From Litoribacter populi (GTDB lineage: Bacteria > Bacteroidota > Bacteroidia > Cytophagales > Cyclobacteriaceae): a DNA stretch of 64,000 nucleotides. The position numbers were made by a program, and so were the translations under genes. The notes below the pieces were generated by a model. It searched no databases. It saw only the letters and a program-made list of their open reading frames with translations, and was not told where the DNA came from. The stretch is from positions 1,538,393-1,602,392 of the forward strand of contig NZ_VMKN01000001.1 of the NCBI RefSeq assembly GCF_007483685.1, given 5' to 3'. Below are positions 1-8,355 of this stretch, piece after piece. The first letter of the stretch is position 1; every line of letters begins with the position of its first letter.

Positions 1-1
1 C

Positions 2-373
2 AACGCAGAATGGAAAAATATTAACCAAGATGTCAAGCTGATTGAAGGGAAGGTTTTTACTCAGATCATGTTTGGGCCAAGTGGCTATCACTTTAGAAGG
101 TCTGACGGTGTGCCATCCATCCTGGAGGATCACGTTTTTGGAAAGAAAATCAAAGTTCTGGATGAAGGGCTGCTTCTTGAGAAATGGAATAGTACAGAGT
201 CAAAGGACCTGCCTGATTTTGATATTTGCCTCTACAATCCTGACGAAGACTCCTTGAAGTCCCTGACCACTATCAAATGCTTTGATTGGCATCTTTCAGA
301 AAAAGAGGATAATCTGCTAAACTTCAAATGGTTTGATGGAACCCAGGGCGGAGAAGTGAAAATTGCTCTATGA
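2..373 (+). CDS. Unidentified protein, C-terminal fragment
   Basis: The reading frame is open from the first bases of the window to a TGA at 371-373, so only the last 123 codons of a longer gene are visible. An internal ATG at 68 is not needed as a start. The fragment is acidic and soluble-looking, with no membrane segment, and has a pattern of hydrophobic strands (for example VFTQIMFGPSG near its start). I do not recognise the family. Its stop overlaps the start of the TIGR02757 gene by four bases (ATGA), so the two are probably co-transcribed and translationally coupled. Confidence 0.6.
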   Translation, partial: NAEWKNINQDVKLIEGKVFTQIMFGPSGYHFRRSDGVPSILEDHVFGKKIKVLDEGLLLEKWNSTESKDLPDFDICLYNPDEDSLKSLTTIKCFDWHLSEKEDNLLNFKWFDGTQGGEVKIAL

Positions 374-1134
374 GGAAGGGCTTAAAAGAGTTTTTAGATG
401 AAAAAGTGGCTTTTTATAACCAGCCGGATTTCATCGAAAATGACCCCATCTGCATTCCCCATCGTTTTACGAAATCCCAAGATATTGAGATCGCGGGTTT
501 TTTTGCTGCTATTTTGGCCTGGGGACAACGCAAGACCATTATCAACAAATGCGTTTCACTTATGGAGATGATGGATAATGCGCCACATGATTTCATCCTT
601 CATCATAGTGAAGAGGAATTAAAGCCCTTCCTGCAATTTAAGCATCGTACCTTCAATGCCACCGATACATTATATTTTTTAGCATTCTTTCAGAAGTTTT
701 ACAAAAACCATAACAGTCTAGAAGAGGCTTTCCTTCCTATGGGTAAAAGCATGGAGATGGAGAAAATGCTGGTCCATTTTCATGATTTCTTTTTTGATGA
801 CCCACTTGCCCCTCAGCGAACCCGAAAACACATCGCCACACCTGCCCGAAAAGCAGCCTGTAAACGCATCAACATGTTCCTCCGTTGGATGGTGAGAAAA
901 GACGACAAGGGTGTAGATTTTGGAATTTGGAACAGGATATCTCCTTCTCAATTGATCTGCCCCTGCGATGTGCATGTGGATAGGGTAGGTCGCAAACTAG
1001 GACTCATAGAAAGAAAGCAGACCGACTGGCGCACCGCCATAGAGCTCACCTCCTGCCTCGCCGAACTGGATCCAAGAGATCCGGTGAAGTATGATTTTGC
1101 GCTTTTCGGATTAGGAGTGGAGGAGAAGTATTGA
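370..1134 (+). CDS. TIGR02757 family protein (DUF2400)
   Basis: A 254-residue protein resembling the TIGR02757/DUF2400 family, which is conserved in Bacteroidota and has no established function. Features matching the family are the N-terminal FLDEKVAFYNQPDFIENDPI stretch, the FFAAILAWGQRKTI helix near residues 40-55, a basic KACKRINMFLRWMVRKDD segment near 165-180 and the CPCDVHVDRVGRKLGL stretch near 197-212. The latter resembles helix-hairpin-helix DNA glycosylase folds, but a catalytic role is inference. The ATG at 370 overlaps the upstream stop. Downstream, 1140-1175 holds scraps of dispersed repeat before the convergent pyrE gene. Confidence 0.85.
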   Translation: MRKGLKEFLDEKVAFYNQPDFIENDPICIPHRFTKSQDIEIAGFFAAILAWGQRKTIINKCVSLMEMMDNAPHDFILHHSEEELKPFLQFKHRTFNATDTLYFLAFFQKFYKNHNSLEEAFLPMGKSMEMEKMLVHFHDFFFDDPLAPQRTRKHIATPARKAACKRINMFLRWMVRKDDKGVDFGIWNRISPSQLICPCDVHVDRVGRKLGLIERKQTDWRTAIELTSCLAELDPRDPVKYDFALFGLGVEEKY

Positions 1135-1177
1135 GGTAAAATGGGACACAGAGTTACGCTGACCTCGTACTTCTAAC

Positions 1178-1822
1178 TTACTTTTTCCACTCCGAAGGAT
1201 TTTCCCTCCATTCTTCCAAAGACTTCAAATCTTGATCGGAGACATAGTCCAAGGCTACAGCCTGGGGAAGCATGGCTGAATAGTCGCTCAAACAAATCAA
1301 CTTTATTCCAGCATCCTCAAAGTTTTTTCTGGCTATTTCAAAGCCGTAGGTAAAGATGGCTACCATTCCTAAAACCTCAAAACCTGCATTCTTCAAATCT
1401 TGCACTGCTTTTAGGGAACTGCCGCCTGTAGAAACCAAGTCCTCTACCACCACTACCTTTTGTCCCGGAGTCACCTTGCCCTCGATCATGTTTTCCATGC
1501 CGTGACCTTTTGGCTTAGATCTTACATATAAAAAAGGCAGGTCCATTTCCTCAGCAATCAATGCACCTTGGGGGATTCCCGCAGTGGCCACCCCCGCAAT
1601 GGCTTCTACATTCGGATACTTCTCCTTGATAGTGTCAACAAGGGCATGCTTGATATGTGTCCTTACTTTGGGAAAAGAAAGTGACAGTCTGTTGTCGCAG
1701 TAAATTGGTGACTTCCAGCCCGATGCCCAAGTGAATGGGCTTTCAGGGTTCAATCGAATGGCTTTTATTTCTAGTAGGCTTTTGGCTACCTCTTCGGCAA
1801 TGTTTTTGTTTAATAATTCCAT
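1178..1822 (-). CDS. pyrE: Orotate phosphoribosyltransferase
   Basis: PyrE makes OMP from orotate and PRPP in the fifth step of pyrimidine synthesis in the cytoplasm. The 214-residue length is normal. The PRPP-binding loop VVVVEDLVSTGGSS lies at residues 123-136, preceded by the dimer-loop region RSKPKGHG near 101-108. An N-terminal TWASGWKSPIYCDNR stretch (about 31-45) is typical of PyrE. The gene stands alone, divergent from a NUDIX gene across 77 bases and convergent with the TIGR02757 gene. No other pyr gene is nearby. Recognition is firm. Confidence 0.96.
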   Translation of the reverse strand: MELLNKNIAEEVAKSLLEIKAIRLNPESPFTWASGWKSPIYCDNRLSLSFPKVRTHIKHALVDTIKEKYPNVEAIAGVATAGIPQGALIAEEMDLPFLYVRSKPKGHGMENMIEGKVTPGQKVVVVEDLVSTGGSSLKAVQDLKNAGFEVLGMVAIFTYGFEIARKNFEDAGIKLICLSDYSAMLPQAVALDYVSDQDLKSLEEWRENPSEWKK

Positions 1823-1899
1823 ACATTAAAATTAAAAGATAAAACCCATACCGCAGTTGTGATAGGTGTATTTTTTATGCAATTTTAGCTTCTAATCGA

Positions 1900-2592
1900 A
1901 TGCCCATGAGAATTTTCATTAATGACAAGCCTTTAGACATTCTGTCCACTGAGGAACTCGCTCCCGAGAAAACCTTTGAATGTATCTATGACAATCCCTC
2001 TGACCTTCCTTCTTATGTGGAATTTCATGATGATGTGCTTTTAATCAATCCATCCAAGGAGATCTTGCAAAAGCTCCTTTATCTGCTGAGAACTAGAAAA
2101 CTTAAAAACCTTGACAGTATTACCATCCTTACCGAGGATAAGGAGAAGACTAAAAAGTATATTAAAAGCAGGTTTTCCATCGTCAAGGCGGCAGGGGGTG
2201 TGGTTATTAAAGGAGAAAGGGTGCTTTTCATCAAAAGGCTGGGCAAGTGGGACCTTCCCAAGGGAAAGTTTGATAAAGGCGAAACTCCTGAAGAATGTGC
2301 TGTGAGGGAAGTGGAGGAGGAGTGTATGGTGAAGGTGAAACTGGGAGAACCCATCATCAAGACCTGGCATACCTATACCCACAACCGTAAGAGTATCTTG
2401 AAAAAAACCTATTGGTTTGCCATGGAAATAATCGATGACTCCAAGATGAAACCTCAAGCGGAAGAGGGAATCGAGGATGTCAAATGGCTAAACCATCAGG
2501 AGGCCAAGTATGCCTTGGTGAATTCCTACCCATCCATGAGGTATCTTTACAAGAAATTTATAAAAATGATGCCCAAGGTTCAGACCTCGTAG
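1900..2592 (+). CDS. NUDIX hydrolase with N-terminal extension
   Basis: A 230-residue protein. Residues 1-90 are an extra N-terminal region of unknown role. Residues 95-215 form a NUDIX domain with the full box at about 122-144: GKFDKGETPEECAVREVEEE fits GX5EX7REUXEE. It should cleave a nucleoside diphosphate linked to another moiety, but the substrate cannot be read from the sequence. The start could be the ATG at 1900 or the one at 1906 (MRIFIND). The last 13 bases overlap the end of coaD on the other strand, so the two transcripts converge. This architecture is common in Bacteroidota. Confidence 0.88.
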   Translation: MPMRIFINDKPLDILSTEELAPEKTFECIYDNPSDLPSYVEFHDDVLLINPSKEILQKLLYLLRTRKLKNLDSITILTEDKEKTKKYIKSRFSIVKAAGGVVIKGERVLFIKRLGKWDLPKGKFDKGETPEECAVREVEEECMVKVKLGEPIIKTWHTYTHNRKSILKKTYWFAMEIIDDSKMKPQAEEGIEDVKWLNHQEAKYALVNSYPSMRYLYKKFIKMMPKVQTS

Positions 2593-3035
2593 GGCAAGAA
2601 TTCATTGATTTCTCCACCATAGCGATGCACCTCTCTCAAGATAGTAGAATTGATGGAGGAGTATTTAGGTGAGGTGATCAAAAAGACTGTTTCCAGGTCT
2701 TTGTTCAAATGCCTATTCATCTGGGCGATGGCATTTTCATATTCAAAATCAGTAGTGTTTCTCAAACCTCTAAGCAGGAAGTTGGCGTCATGTTTCATCG
2801 CTAGGGAGGAAGTCAGTTCGCTGTAGGTCACTACTTTTACTTTTGGCTGATCCTTATAAGCACCTTTAATCTTTTCAACGATCATATCCAGGTCGAAATA
2901 CCGCTTGCTTTTGTTGGTGTTGTATCCGATGGCAATGATTACCTCGTCAAAAAGCTCAACGCCCCGCATTACTATATCATGATGACCTAATGTAAAAGGA
3001 TCAAAAGAACCTGGAAAAATCGCTACTCTTTTCAT
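2580..3035 (-). CDS. coaD: Phosphopantetheine adenylyltransferase
   Basis: CoaD transfers AMP from ATP to 4'-phosphopantetheine, the penultimate step of coenzyme A synthesis. The 151-residue length is typical. The nucleotidyltransferase motif is visible: FPGSFDPFTLGH at residues 7-18 carries the TxGH signature, and the C-terminal YSSINSTILREV corresponds to the ISSTxxR motif. It is the last gene of a three-gene minus-strand group (hypothetical, DUF3822, coaD) with gaps of 2 and 10 bases. Confidence 0.96.
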   Translation of the reverse strand: MKRVAIFPGSFDPFTLGHHDIVMRGVELFDEVIIAIGYNTNKSKRYFDLDMIVEKIKGAYKDQPKVKVVTYSELTSSLAMKHDANFLLRGLRNTTDFEYENAIAQMNRHLNKDLETVFLITSPKYSSINSTILREVHRYGGEINEFLPYEV

Positions 3036-3045
3036 TCAATATAAA

Positions 3046-3873
3046 TTAGAAGGTCCAATATGTTTCTAGCCTTTGCGTTTCCTGAATGCGTTCTGCACCA
3101 GTGTGGTAGGTAGTATTGGCTCTCGGTGTGATAGGTATAAGGTTTTTGAAATAGGGCTGTAATTCTACCAGGTTGGTATTAAGGGCAGAAAGATCGCCGA
3201 TAAGGTTTACTTTACAATAATTGCGGTCAAAATTCAATTGCTCAAATGCCACAAAGAGGTATTTAAGCAAGTCCTCTGTATTGTCCACTCCAAAACGGTT
3301 GAAAAGCTTGAGTTCTTGACTCGAAAATGCCGCGAGATATACGTATCCTTCTTCAGCAATCACAAATATTTCTTGGCCAAGGTAATCTGTTTTCTTTTGG
3401 AAAAGGTAATCAAGCGCTAAGGAGCCCGCATGGCCAAATGAGATTTTTGGCAATATTTTTTTAAAAACATCTGCCGTGTGCTTATCTACTGCTCCGACCA
3501 AGTGCAGATTGTTGCTGTCCAGGCTTTCTGAAAACACCTCATGAGCTTCACTCTGAACCAATGAGCTGGAAAAGTTTAGATAAGTAGCCGCTTGATTATG
3601 GTCAAAGATAACCCCGGGAACAAGATTAAAGTGATCGTTGTGCACCCAAAGTTTGGCTGTGTCGGGGTTGGATTTCAGTAAGTCATTGCTGTCCAAAGTT
3701 TCTTGGAGATCAACTTCGGAAATGCTTTCCCCTCCGATAACTTCCCCATTGGAGTCTTTGGCAATGATCAATAGACTGTCATGAGACAAGAAAAGCGATA
3801 AATCTGACACCGCTTGGATGTCAAATTTATCGCTTAGATATTTATACTTCATGTTCTCTAATGGATTTACCAC
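3046..3873 (-). CDS. DUF3822 family protein
   Basis: A 275-residue protein matching the Bacteroidota-restricted DUF3822 family by its overall layout and its position beside coaD. Family members have a duplicated, ASKHA-like actin/hexokinase-type fold. Here two halves can be seen, with LLIIAKDSNGEVIGGE near residues 34-50 and a second strand-rich segment IFVIAEEGYVYLAAF near 168-182. No catalytic motif is evident. A second ATG gives MKYKYLSDKFD eight residues in. The 2-base gap to the upstream gene favours the longer start. Confidence 0.75.
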   Translation of the reverse strand: MVNPLENMKYKYLSDKFDIQAVSDLSLFLSHDSLLIIAKDSNGEVIGGESISEVDLQETLDSNDLLKSNPDTAKLWVHNDHFNLVPGVIFDHNQAATYLNFSSSLVQSEAHEVFSESLDSNNLHLVGAVDKHTADVFKKILPKISFGHAGSLALDYLFQKKTDYLGQEIFVIAEEGYVYLAAFSSQELKLFNRFGVDNTEDLLKYLFVAFEQLNFDRNYCKVNLIGDLSALNTNLVELQPYFKNLIPITPRANTTYHTGAERIQETQRLETYWTF

Positions 3874-3875
3874 TA

Positions 3876-4457
3876 TTATTCCCAGTTACCTGAAGTAGAA
3901 GAGTCAGTTCTAGAACCTACTCTCAATGCTTTTTCGTTGTTGTTTTCCCTTCTAGTTGGGTTGATTGGAGCTGGGTCTCTGATTTCAAACACTGCGATCT
4001 CCCTGTTGTTACGGGTGATTTTGTCAGCAAAGAATTCAAATTCTCTACCTCCGGAACCTGGTACGATGTGAAGGTTTTCAAGGTTGAAGTTAGGATGTCT
4101 TCTTTCGTTGAACAAGGAATCCATTACCGGCACGGAACCCAAAGTGTCATAAGATACAGTGGTTTCTTCCTTACCGTAGTCCAAAAGGACGGTGGTCTCA
4201 GATCTTTGTACAAGATAGATATCTCCATCTTGGATAAAATTTCTCAAATCTGGCCAGTTGTCGGCATATTCGCCTTCGCTGGCTAAATAGGCAACTTGGG
4301 CATCACGCAACATTTGAAGCTTTTCCACAACTCTGGCTTCGAGTCTTGCAATTCTTTTTTCCTCTTCCATTACGGAATCTATGCCATTGTACAGTACATA
4401 GCCCAAAGCAAGAGCGCCCACTAGGAATACCAATGATAAGATCTTAGTTACGTTCAT
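3876..4457 (-). CDS. Membrane-anchored hypothetical protein
   Basis: A 193-residue protein with one N-terminal membrane segment (about residues 5-24, ILSLVFLVGALALGYVLYNG). It is followed by a charged, probably coiled-coil stretch MEEEKRIARLEARVVEKLQML and a type II pilin-like pattern (AQVAYLASEGEYADNWPDLRNFI). The C-terminus is polar and ends in a serine-rich tail. This outline resembles pseudopilin-like envelope proteins, but the resemblance is weak and the role unknown. It is the first gene of the group with DUF3822 and coaD, 2 bases upstream of DUF3822. Confidence 0.7.
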   Translation of the reverse strand: MNVTKILSLVFLVGALALGYVLYNGIDSVMEEEKRIARLEARVVEKLQMLRDAQVAYLASEGEYADNWPDLRNFIQDGDIYLVQRSETTVLLDYGKEETTVSYDTLGSVPVMDSLFNERRHPNFNLENLHIVPGSGGREFEFFADKITRNNREIAVFEIRDPAPINPTRRENNNEKALRVGSRTDSSTSGNWE

Positions 4458-4511
4458 TTTTTAAGGATAATTAATTCGTCTTAATAAGGTTGATGCTGTC
4501 TTTACAAGATG

Positions 4512-5015
4512 CTATTTTATGCATTTATTTTCAAAATTAAAATAACCTTTCCATATTCTTACATCATTTAATGATTTAAGGCCCCAAAATACCTGATGTT
4601 TGGTATCATTGGGTATGGATTGCAGTTCAGCTAGATCCATAAATCTCACCTCTTTGATTAGTTGAGTGGCGGCTGGTAGTTCAGGATCACTGCCCATGAT
4701 GGGAATTTGACCATCTGCGCTGACCTCGAAAAAAAGCTCCACTGCATGAAGGGGCTTTTCCAGATATTCATAGGTAAAAAGGAATTTGTCTACCTCAACA
4801 GTCAATCCCGTTTCTTCGGCAAATTCCCTAGTCAGGTTGGTTGTAGCTGAACTCCCAAACTTCATACCTCCTCCCGGGACATTCCAAAGACTACGGCCCC
4901 GGCCCATATCATGGCGGATCATCAGAATCCTATCCTGTCTGATCAACACACCATTAACGCGAACCCGTAACCTGTCACCAAACTTGTCGGATATTTCTTT
5001 TGCGATATTCGGCAT
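4512..5015 (-). CDS. NUDIX hydrolase
   Basis: A 167-residue NUDIX-fold protein. The N-terminal DKFGDRLRVRVNGVLIRQDRIL leads into the domain, and SLWNVPGGGMKFGSSATTNLTREFAEETGL carries the NUDIX box near residues 45-70 (G-x5-S/A-x7-RExxEETG). The first conserved Glu of the box appears to be Ser or Ala here, which could alter metal binding. RE and EE are intact. The substrate is unknown. Only 20 bases separate its start from that of the divergent helicase gene, so the promoters must overlap. Confidence 0.85.
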   Translation of the reverse strand: MPNIAKEISDKFGDRLRVRVNGVLIRQDRILMIRHDMGRGRSLWNVPGGGMKFGSSATTNLTREFAEETGLTVEVDKFLFTYEYLEKPLHAVELFFEVSADGQIPIMGSDPELPAATQLIKEVRFMDLAELQSIPNDTKHQVFWGLKSLNDVRIWKGYFNFENKCIK

Positions 5016-5035
5016 TAAAGCTTTAGATTAGCATC

Positions 5036-6457
5036 ATGAGTAAAGATACGCATCCTCTGTCAAAACCTTCTAATCTGATCAAAGGAAAGTTTCCCCATAC
5101 CCCCACTCAAGGGCAGGAGACTTTTTTCAGGCTCTTGGATGAATTTCTTTCTGCCAAGATGGGAGAGAAGCCGACCTTCATACTTCGTGGTTACGCGGGT
5201 ACGGGGAAAACCTCCGTGGTATCGGCCTTGGTGCAGACCCTTCCTCAGCTCAATTACCGCTCCTTGATGTTGGCTCCCACCGGTAGGGCGGCTAAGGTGA
5301 TGTCCACCTATTCTGGGAAAAACGGTTATACGATTCATAAAATCATCTACACACCTTTGGGTGATCAGGGAAATTTCTCCGGCTTTGATCTGCAGAAAAA
5401 CTATTACACAAACACGGTCTTCATTGTGGATGAGGCCTCCATGCTTTCCGATGAGGGCGGGATGGGGCAGAGCTTGTTGATGGATTTGGTCCGATATGTT
5501 TTCCAACACGCTTCTAATAGGCTTATGCTGATAGGTGACAGTGCGCAGCTTCCTCCTGTCAACAATATGAATAGCCCTGCTTTGGACAAAAATCACATGG
5601 TCAGGCATTATGGACTTTCCATCCTGGAAACTGAACTCACGGAGGTGATGCGACAAGAACTCGATTCGGGTATTCTATTTAATGCGACCAAACTCCGGGA
5701 GGAAGTAGTTAAGAAGCATCCTCAAATATCTTTTCAAGTAAAGCCCTTCAAGGATTTCTATAGGATGACTGGGGAGAAACTTGAGGATGGTTTGAGGTAC
5801 GCCTACAATAAATTCGGTGTAGAGAACACTATCATCGTGACCAGGTCAAACAAGGCTGCCGTGCAGTACAATCAATATATTCGAAGGGCTATTCACTTTA
5901 TGGATGAGGAAATCACCTCGGGGGATTTACTGATGATTGTGAAAAATAATTACATCTACATGGCAGAATCCGAGAAGGTAAATTTTTTGGCCAATGGAGA
6001 TTTTGCGGAAGTAAGAAAAATTCGTTCTTTTGAAGAAATGTATGGGTTGAGGTTTGCAACTTTGGAATTGCAGCTGCTTGACTATCCCGATGAGCCCAGT
6101 TTTGAGGCCAAGGTGATCCTGGATACCCTTTATTCATCCACTCCATCCTTGAGCCAGGAGGAATACAGAGAGCTTTACCGGCAGGTCCAGGAGGATTATG
6201 CTGATATTGAGAAGAAAGGGGAGCGGATGGAAATGGTAAAGAAAGACCCTTATCTTAATGCCTTACAGGTGAAATTTGCCTATGCACTAACCTGTCATAA
6301 GTCGCAAGGTGGGCAGTGGGATGCGGTGTTTGTGGACCAGGGATATTTGAAGGAAGAGCAACTTGACACGGGTTTTATCCGTTGGCTATATACCGCTGTG
6401 ACCAGGGCGACCAAAGAGGTGTTCATGGTGAACTTCCATCCGAGGTTTTTCGGGTGA
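5036..6457 (+). CDS. RecD-like ATP-dependent DNA helicase
   Basis: A 473-residue superfamily 1B helicase related to RecD/Dda. The Walker A motif GYAGTGKTS lies near residues 57-65 and the Walker B VFIVDEASML near 126-135. LIGDSAQLPPVNN forms motif III near 165-177. The C-terminal LTCHKSQGGQWDAVFVDQG and WLYTAVTRA are the UvrD_C_2-type motifs V and VI. It probably unwinds DNA 5' to 3' during repair. It is too short to be RecD2 with its N-terminal extension and has no RecBC partner here. It is divergent from the NUDIX gene. Confidence 0.9.
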   Translation: MSKDTHPLSKPSNLIKGKFPHTPTQGQETFFRLLDEFLSAKMGEKPTFILRGYAGTGKTSVVSALVQTLPQLNYRSLMLAPTGRAAKVMSTYSGKNGYTIHKIIYTPLGDQGNFSGFDLQKNYYTNTVFIVDEASMLSDEGGMGQSLLMDLVRYVFQHASNRLMLIGDSAQLPPVNNMNSPALDKNHMVRHYGLSILETELTEVMRQELDSGILFNATKLREEVVKKHPQISFQVKPFKDFYRMTGEKLEDGLRYAYNKFGVENTIIVTRSNKAAVQYNQYIRRAIHFMDEEITSGDLLMIVKNNYIYMAESEKVNFLANGDFAEVRKIRSFEEMYGLRFATLELQLLDYPDEPSFEAKVILDTLYSSTPSLSQEEYRELYRQVQEDYADIEKKGERMEMVKKDPYLNALQVKFAYALTCHKSQGGQWDAVFVDQGYLKEEQLDTGFIRWLYTAVTRATKEVFMVNFHPRFFG

Positions 6458-6471
6458 GAAGAGCGGGGAGG

Positions 6472-6600
6472 TTTCACGCAGGGAAGTTTCACGCAAAGAG
6501 CGCAGAGATTTTACGCAAAGGGCGCGAAGGTTTTATTAATATTGTGATTAAAGTCTTTGCGATCTTCGCGCCTCCTTTGCGGTCTTTGCGTGAAACTGAA
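6472..6600. repeat. Large imperfect palindrome of ACGCAAAG units
   Basis: Left-arm units GTTTCACGCAAAGA (6486-6499) and GCAAAGGGCGCGAAG (about 6515-6529) pair with right-arm units CTTCGCGCCTCCTTTGC and TCTTTGCGTGAAAC (6583-6596). The outer 14 bases match perfectly. The unit resembles the short dispersed intergenic repeat ('cgcaaag...tttgcgtga') common in Bacteroidota and related genomes. It follows the helicase stop directly and could fold into a long hairpin acting as a terminator. No transposase is linked to it. Confidence 0.8.
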
Positions 6601-6666
6601 ACTGACTTAGCGTCTTTGAGCCTTTTTGGCTAATATTTGTATCAATAAAAATTAACATATAATAAA

Positions 6667-7062
6667 ATGAGAAAGTTAGTATTAGTGATGATTATGGCTG
6701 TGGTGGCGTTTGCGGCACAGGCACAGGAAGCTTCCAATAATAATGGAGCTACTATTACGTTCGCTGAAAAGTCCAAGGATTTTGGTGATATCACCCAGGG
6801 TGATAAAGTGGAGCATACCTTCAAATTTGAGAATACAGGTGGCGCTCCTTTAGTGATCAGCAATGTGGCTGCCACTTGCGGTTGTACTGTACCGGCTTGG
6901 CCAAAAGAGCCAATCGCTCCGGGTGAGTCTGCTGAGATCAAGGTTTCCTTCAACTCAGCCGGCAAAATGGGCAAGCAGAACAGTGTAGTGAGAATCTACT
7001 CCAATGCTTCCGAACCGATTGAGAAGGTGAGTCTTATCTCGAATGTGCAACCGAAGAAATAG
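6667..7062 (+). CDS. DUF1573 domain secreted protein
   Basis: A 131-residue protein with a signal peptide (MRKLVLVMIMAVVAFAAQAQ, cleavage near residue 20). It is followed by a single Ig-like DUF1573 domain with the family pattern FGDITQGDKVEHTFKFENTGGAPL and the conserved AATCGCTVPAWPKEPIAPGES turn containing two cysteines. Such proteins are abundant in Bacteroidota envelopes and have no proven function. The gene is monocistronic, ending in a strong hairpin terminator at 7115-7144. Confidence 0.9.
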   Translation: MRKLVLVMIMAVVAFAAQAQEASNNNGATITFAEKSKDFGDITQGDKVEHTFKFENTGGAPLVISNVAATCGCTVPAWPKEPIAPGESAEIKVSFNSAGKMGKQNSVVRIYSNASEPIEKVSLISNVQPKK

Positions 7063-7114
7063 TTTAGTGGCCTGCGGCCGTTGAATGGTTTAAAGATTAA
7101 GGATTGAAATTTAT

Positions 7115-7144
7115 GGCCCGGGGTTGATCCGGGCCTTTTTTATT
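7115..7144 (+). terminator. Rho-independent terminator after the DUF1573 gene
   Basis: GGCCCGG (7115-7121) and CCGGGCC (7129-7135) form a GC-rich 7-base-pair stem with a 7-base loop. A T-run (7136-7144, interrupted by one A) follows on the plus strand. Confidence 0.88.
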
Positions 7145-7237
7145 TTGAGGATTAATTTATAAATTGATCTCGTATCTAAGGTTTCGGTCTTCGGTCTTCC
7201 GTCAAAAAGTATTTTTTCGTACCCCATTTTTTAAACC

Positions 7238-8182
7238 ATGAATAAAATTATCTATTTCATCATTGCCCACCGTAACCCAGCCCAACTCGAAAGGTTAATC
7301 AGAAATCTGGAGGGCCCAGATACGGTTTTTTATATCCATATGGATGTGAGAACAGCAATTGAGGATTATCTCTACCTGGCGTCTGAGGAGGTAAAATTTA
7401 TCCAAAACAGGGTGGCCTGTGTTTGGGCCGATTATGCATTTGTGCAGGCGGTACTTAACTTGGCCGAAGTGGCACTGGAGGATCAGCAAGATGGAATGAT
7501 TGTACTTTTGAGTGGGCAAGATTACCCATTGCAACCCGCTGGGATGATCAGAGCATACTTTCAGGCCCACATGGACAAAAACTTTATCAACTGTGTTCCC
7601 ATTGAAGAAGCTTGGTCGGAATTCGGCTGCTACAGACGCAGGGAGACTTATAAAGTAAACTTTTCTGACAAAAGGGCCGATTTTGCCTTCTTCAAAGGGA
7701 TGGATTTGATGCTGATCAACTGCTTGCTCAAGGGTAGGGTAGGGTTGGATGTATTCAAACTAATTTTTAAGAAAAGGGTAGAACCATTCAAACTTTACGG
7801 CGGATCTGCCTGGTGGGCCATTAATACCGAAACCTTCAAAAAGATTATGGAGTTTATGCAGGTGCGTGGTGAGGAGATGAAGAAGTATTGGCAATACACC
7901 TACTGCGCCGATGAGTCGTTTTTTCAAAGTTTGCTGATGGAACTGCTGCAAGGTGATAAGTCAAGCATCCTTCCGACCCCAACCTACGTCAACTGGACCC
8001 GCAAAAACTGTGAGCTCCCTGTGACATTCAATTCCGGTGACCTCGAAGAGCTGAAACAAAAATCCGACGAGTTCCTCTTCGCTCGCAAGTTTGTAATGGA
8101 TAAGGATGAGGAGATACTTGATGATATAGATAGGGAGTTATTAGTTGATCGGAAAAAAATCACCACAGATCACACAGATTAG
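7238..8182 (+). CDS. GT14-type beta-1,6-N-acetylglucosaminyltransferase
   Basis: A 314-residue protein with the 'Branch' fold of glycosyltransferase family 14. Support comes from the N-terminal IIYFIIAHRNPAQLERLI, the FYIHMDVRT motif, the LLSGQDYPLQP motif near residues 89-99 typical of this family, GGSAWWAINTETF near 188-200 and the PTPTYVNWTRKNCELPVTF C-terminal block. It probably adds a sugar to a surface glycan. No other glycan assembly gene is adjacent. The last residues (KKITTDHTD) are encoded by a dispersed ACAGAT-type repeat starting near 8155, so the natural C-terminus may once have been different. Confidence 0.85.
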   Translation: MNKIIYFIIAHRNPAQLERLIRNLEGPDTVFYIHMDVRTAIEDYLYLASEEVKFIQNRVACVWADYAFVQAVLNLAEVALEDQQDGMIVLLSGQDYPLQPAGMIRAYFQAHMDKNFINCVPIEEAWSEFGCYRRRETYKVNFSDKRADFAFFKGMDLMLINCLLKGRVGLDVFKLIFKKRVEPFKLYGGSAWWAINTETFKKIMEFMQVRGEEMKKYWQYTYCADESFFQSLLMELLQGDKSSILPTPTYVNWTRKNCELPVTFNSGDLEELKQKSDEFLFARKFVMDKDEEILDDIDRELLVDRKKITTDHTD

Positions 8183-8190
8183 CACAGGGT
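8155..8190. repeat. CACAGAT-type dispersed repeat at the GT14 3' end
   Basis: The run ACCACAGATCACACAGATTA with the following GCACAGG belongs to a pattern often seen in Bacteroidota intergenic regions. It contains the last codons and stop of the GT14 gene. A related scrap (GACACAGAGTTACGC) occurs near 1145-1159. Confidence 0.6.
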
Positions 8191-8217
8191 TACTAATATA
8201 CCCTCCTCCCTACTATC

Positions 8218-8335
8218 AAGCGTCTATGAAGCGTCTATAGCCCAACACTCACCCACACTAGACCCAATCCTTACCCAGCCATGGCCCAAGTTGTAGTTGG
8301 GTGAGCGTTGGGTGGGTGTTGGGCTATAGTTGGGG
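8218..8335. repeat. Long inverted repeat with tandem 11-mers
   Basis: CTATAGCCCAACACTCACCCA (8235-8255) pairs with 8309-8329 at 20 of 21 positions across a 53-base loop. The loop itself contains TACCCAGC/GTTGGGTG-type complementary pieces. At the left edge the 11-base unit AGCGTCTATGA is followed by a near copy. The element fills most of the gap between two convergent genes and may be a terminator or a mobile palindromic repeat. It has no coding content. Confidence 0.78.
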
Positions 8336-8355
8336 AAGAGAGGGGGAATAGATAC

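Noticed and set aside
5060-5656. Open frame of 198 codons on the minus strand inside the helicase gene
   Set aside because: It lies opposite strong helicase motifs, has no recognisable domain and no independent start signals, so it is a shadow of the real gene.
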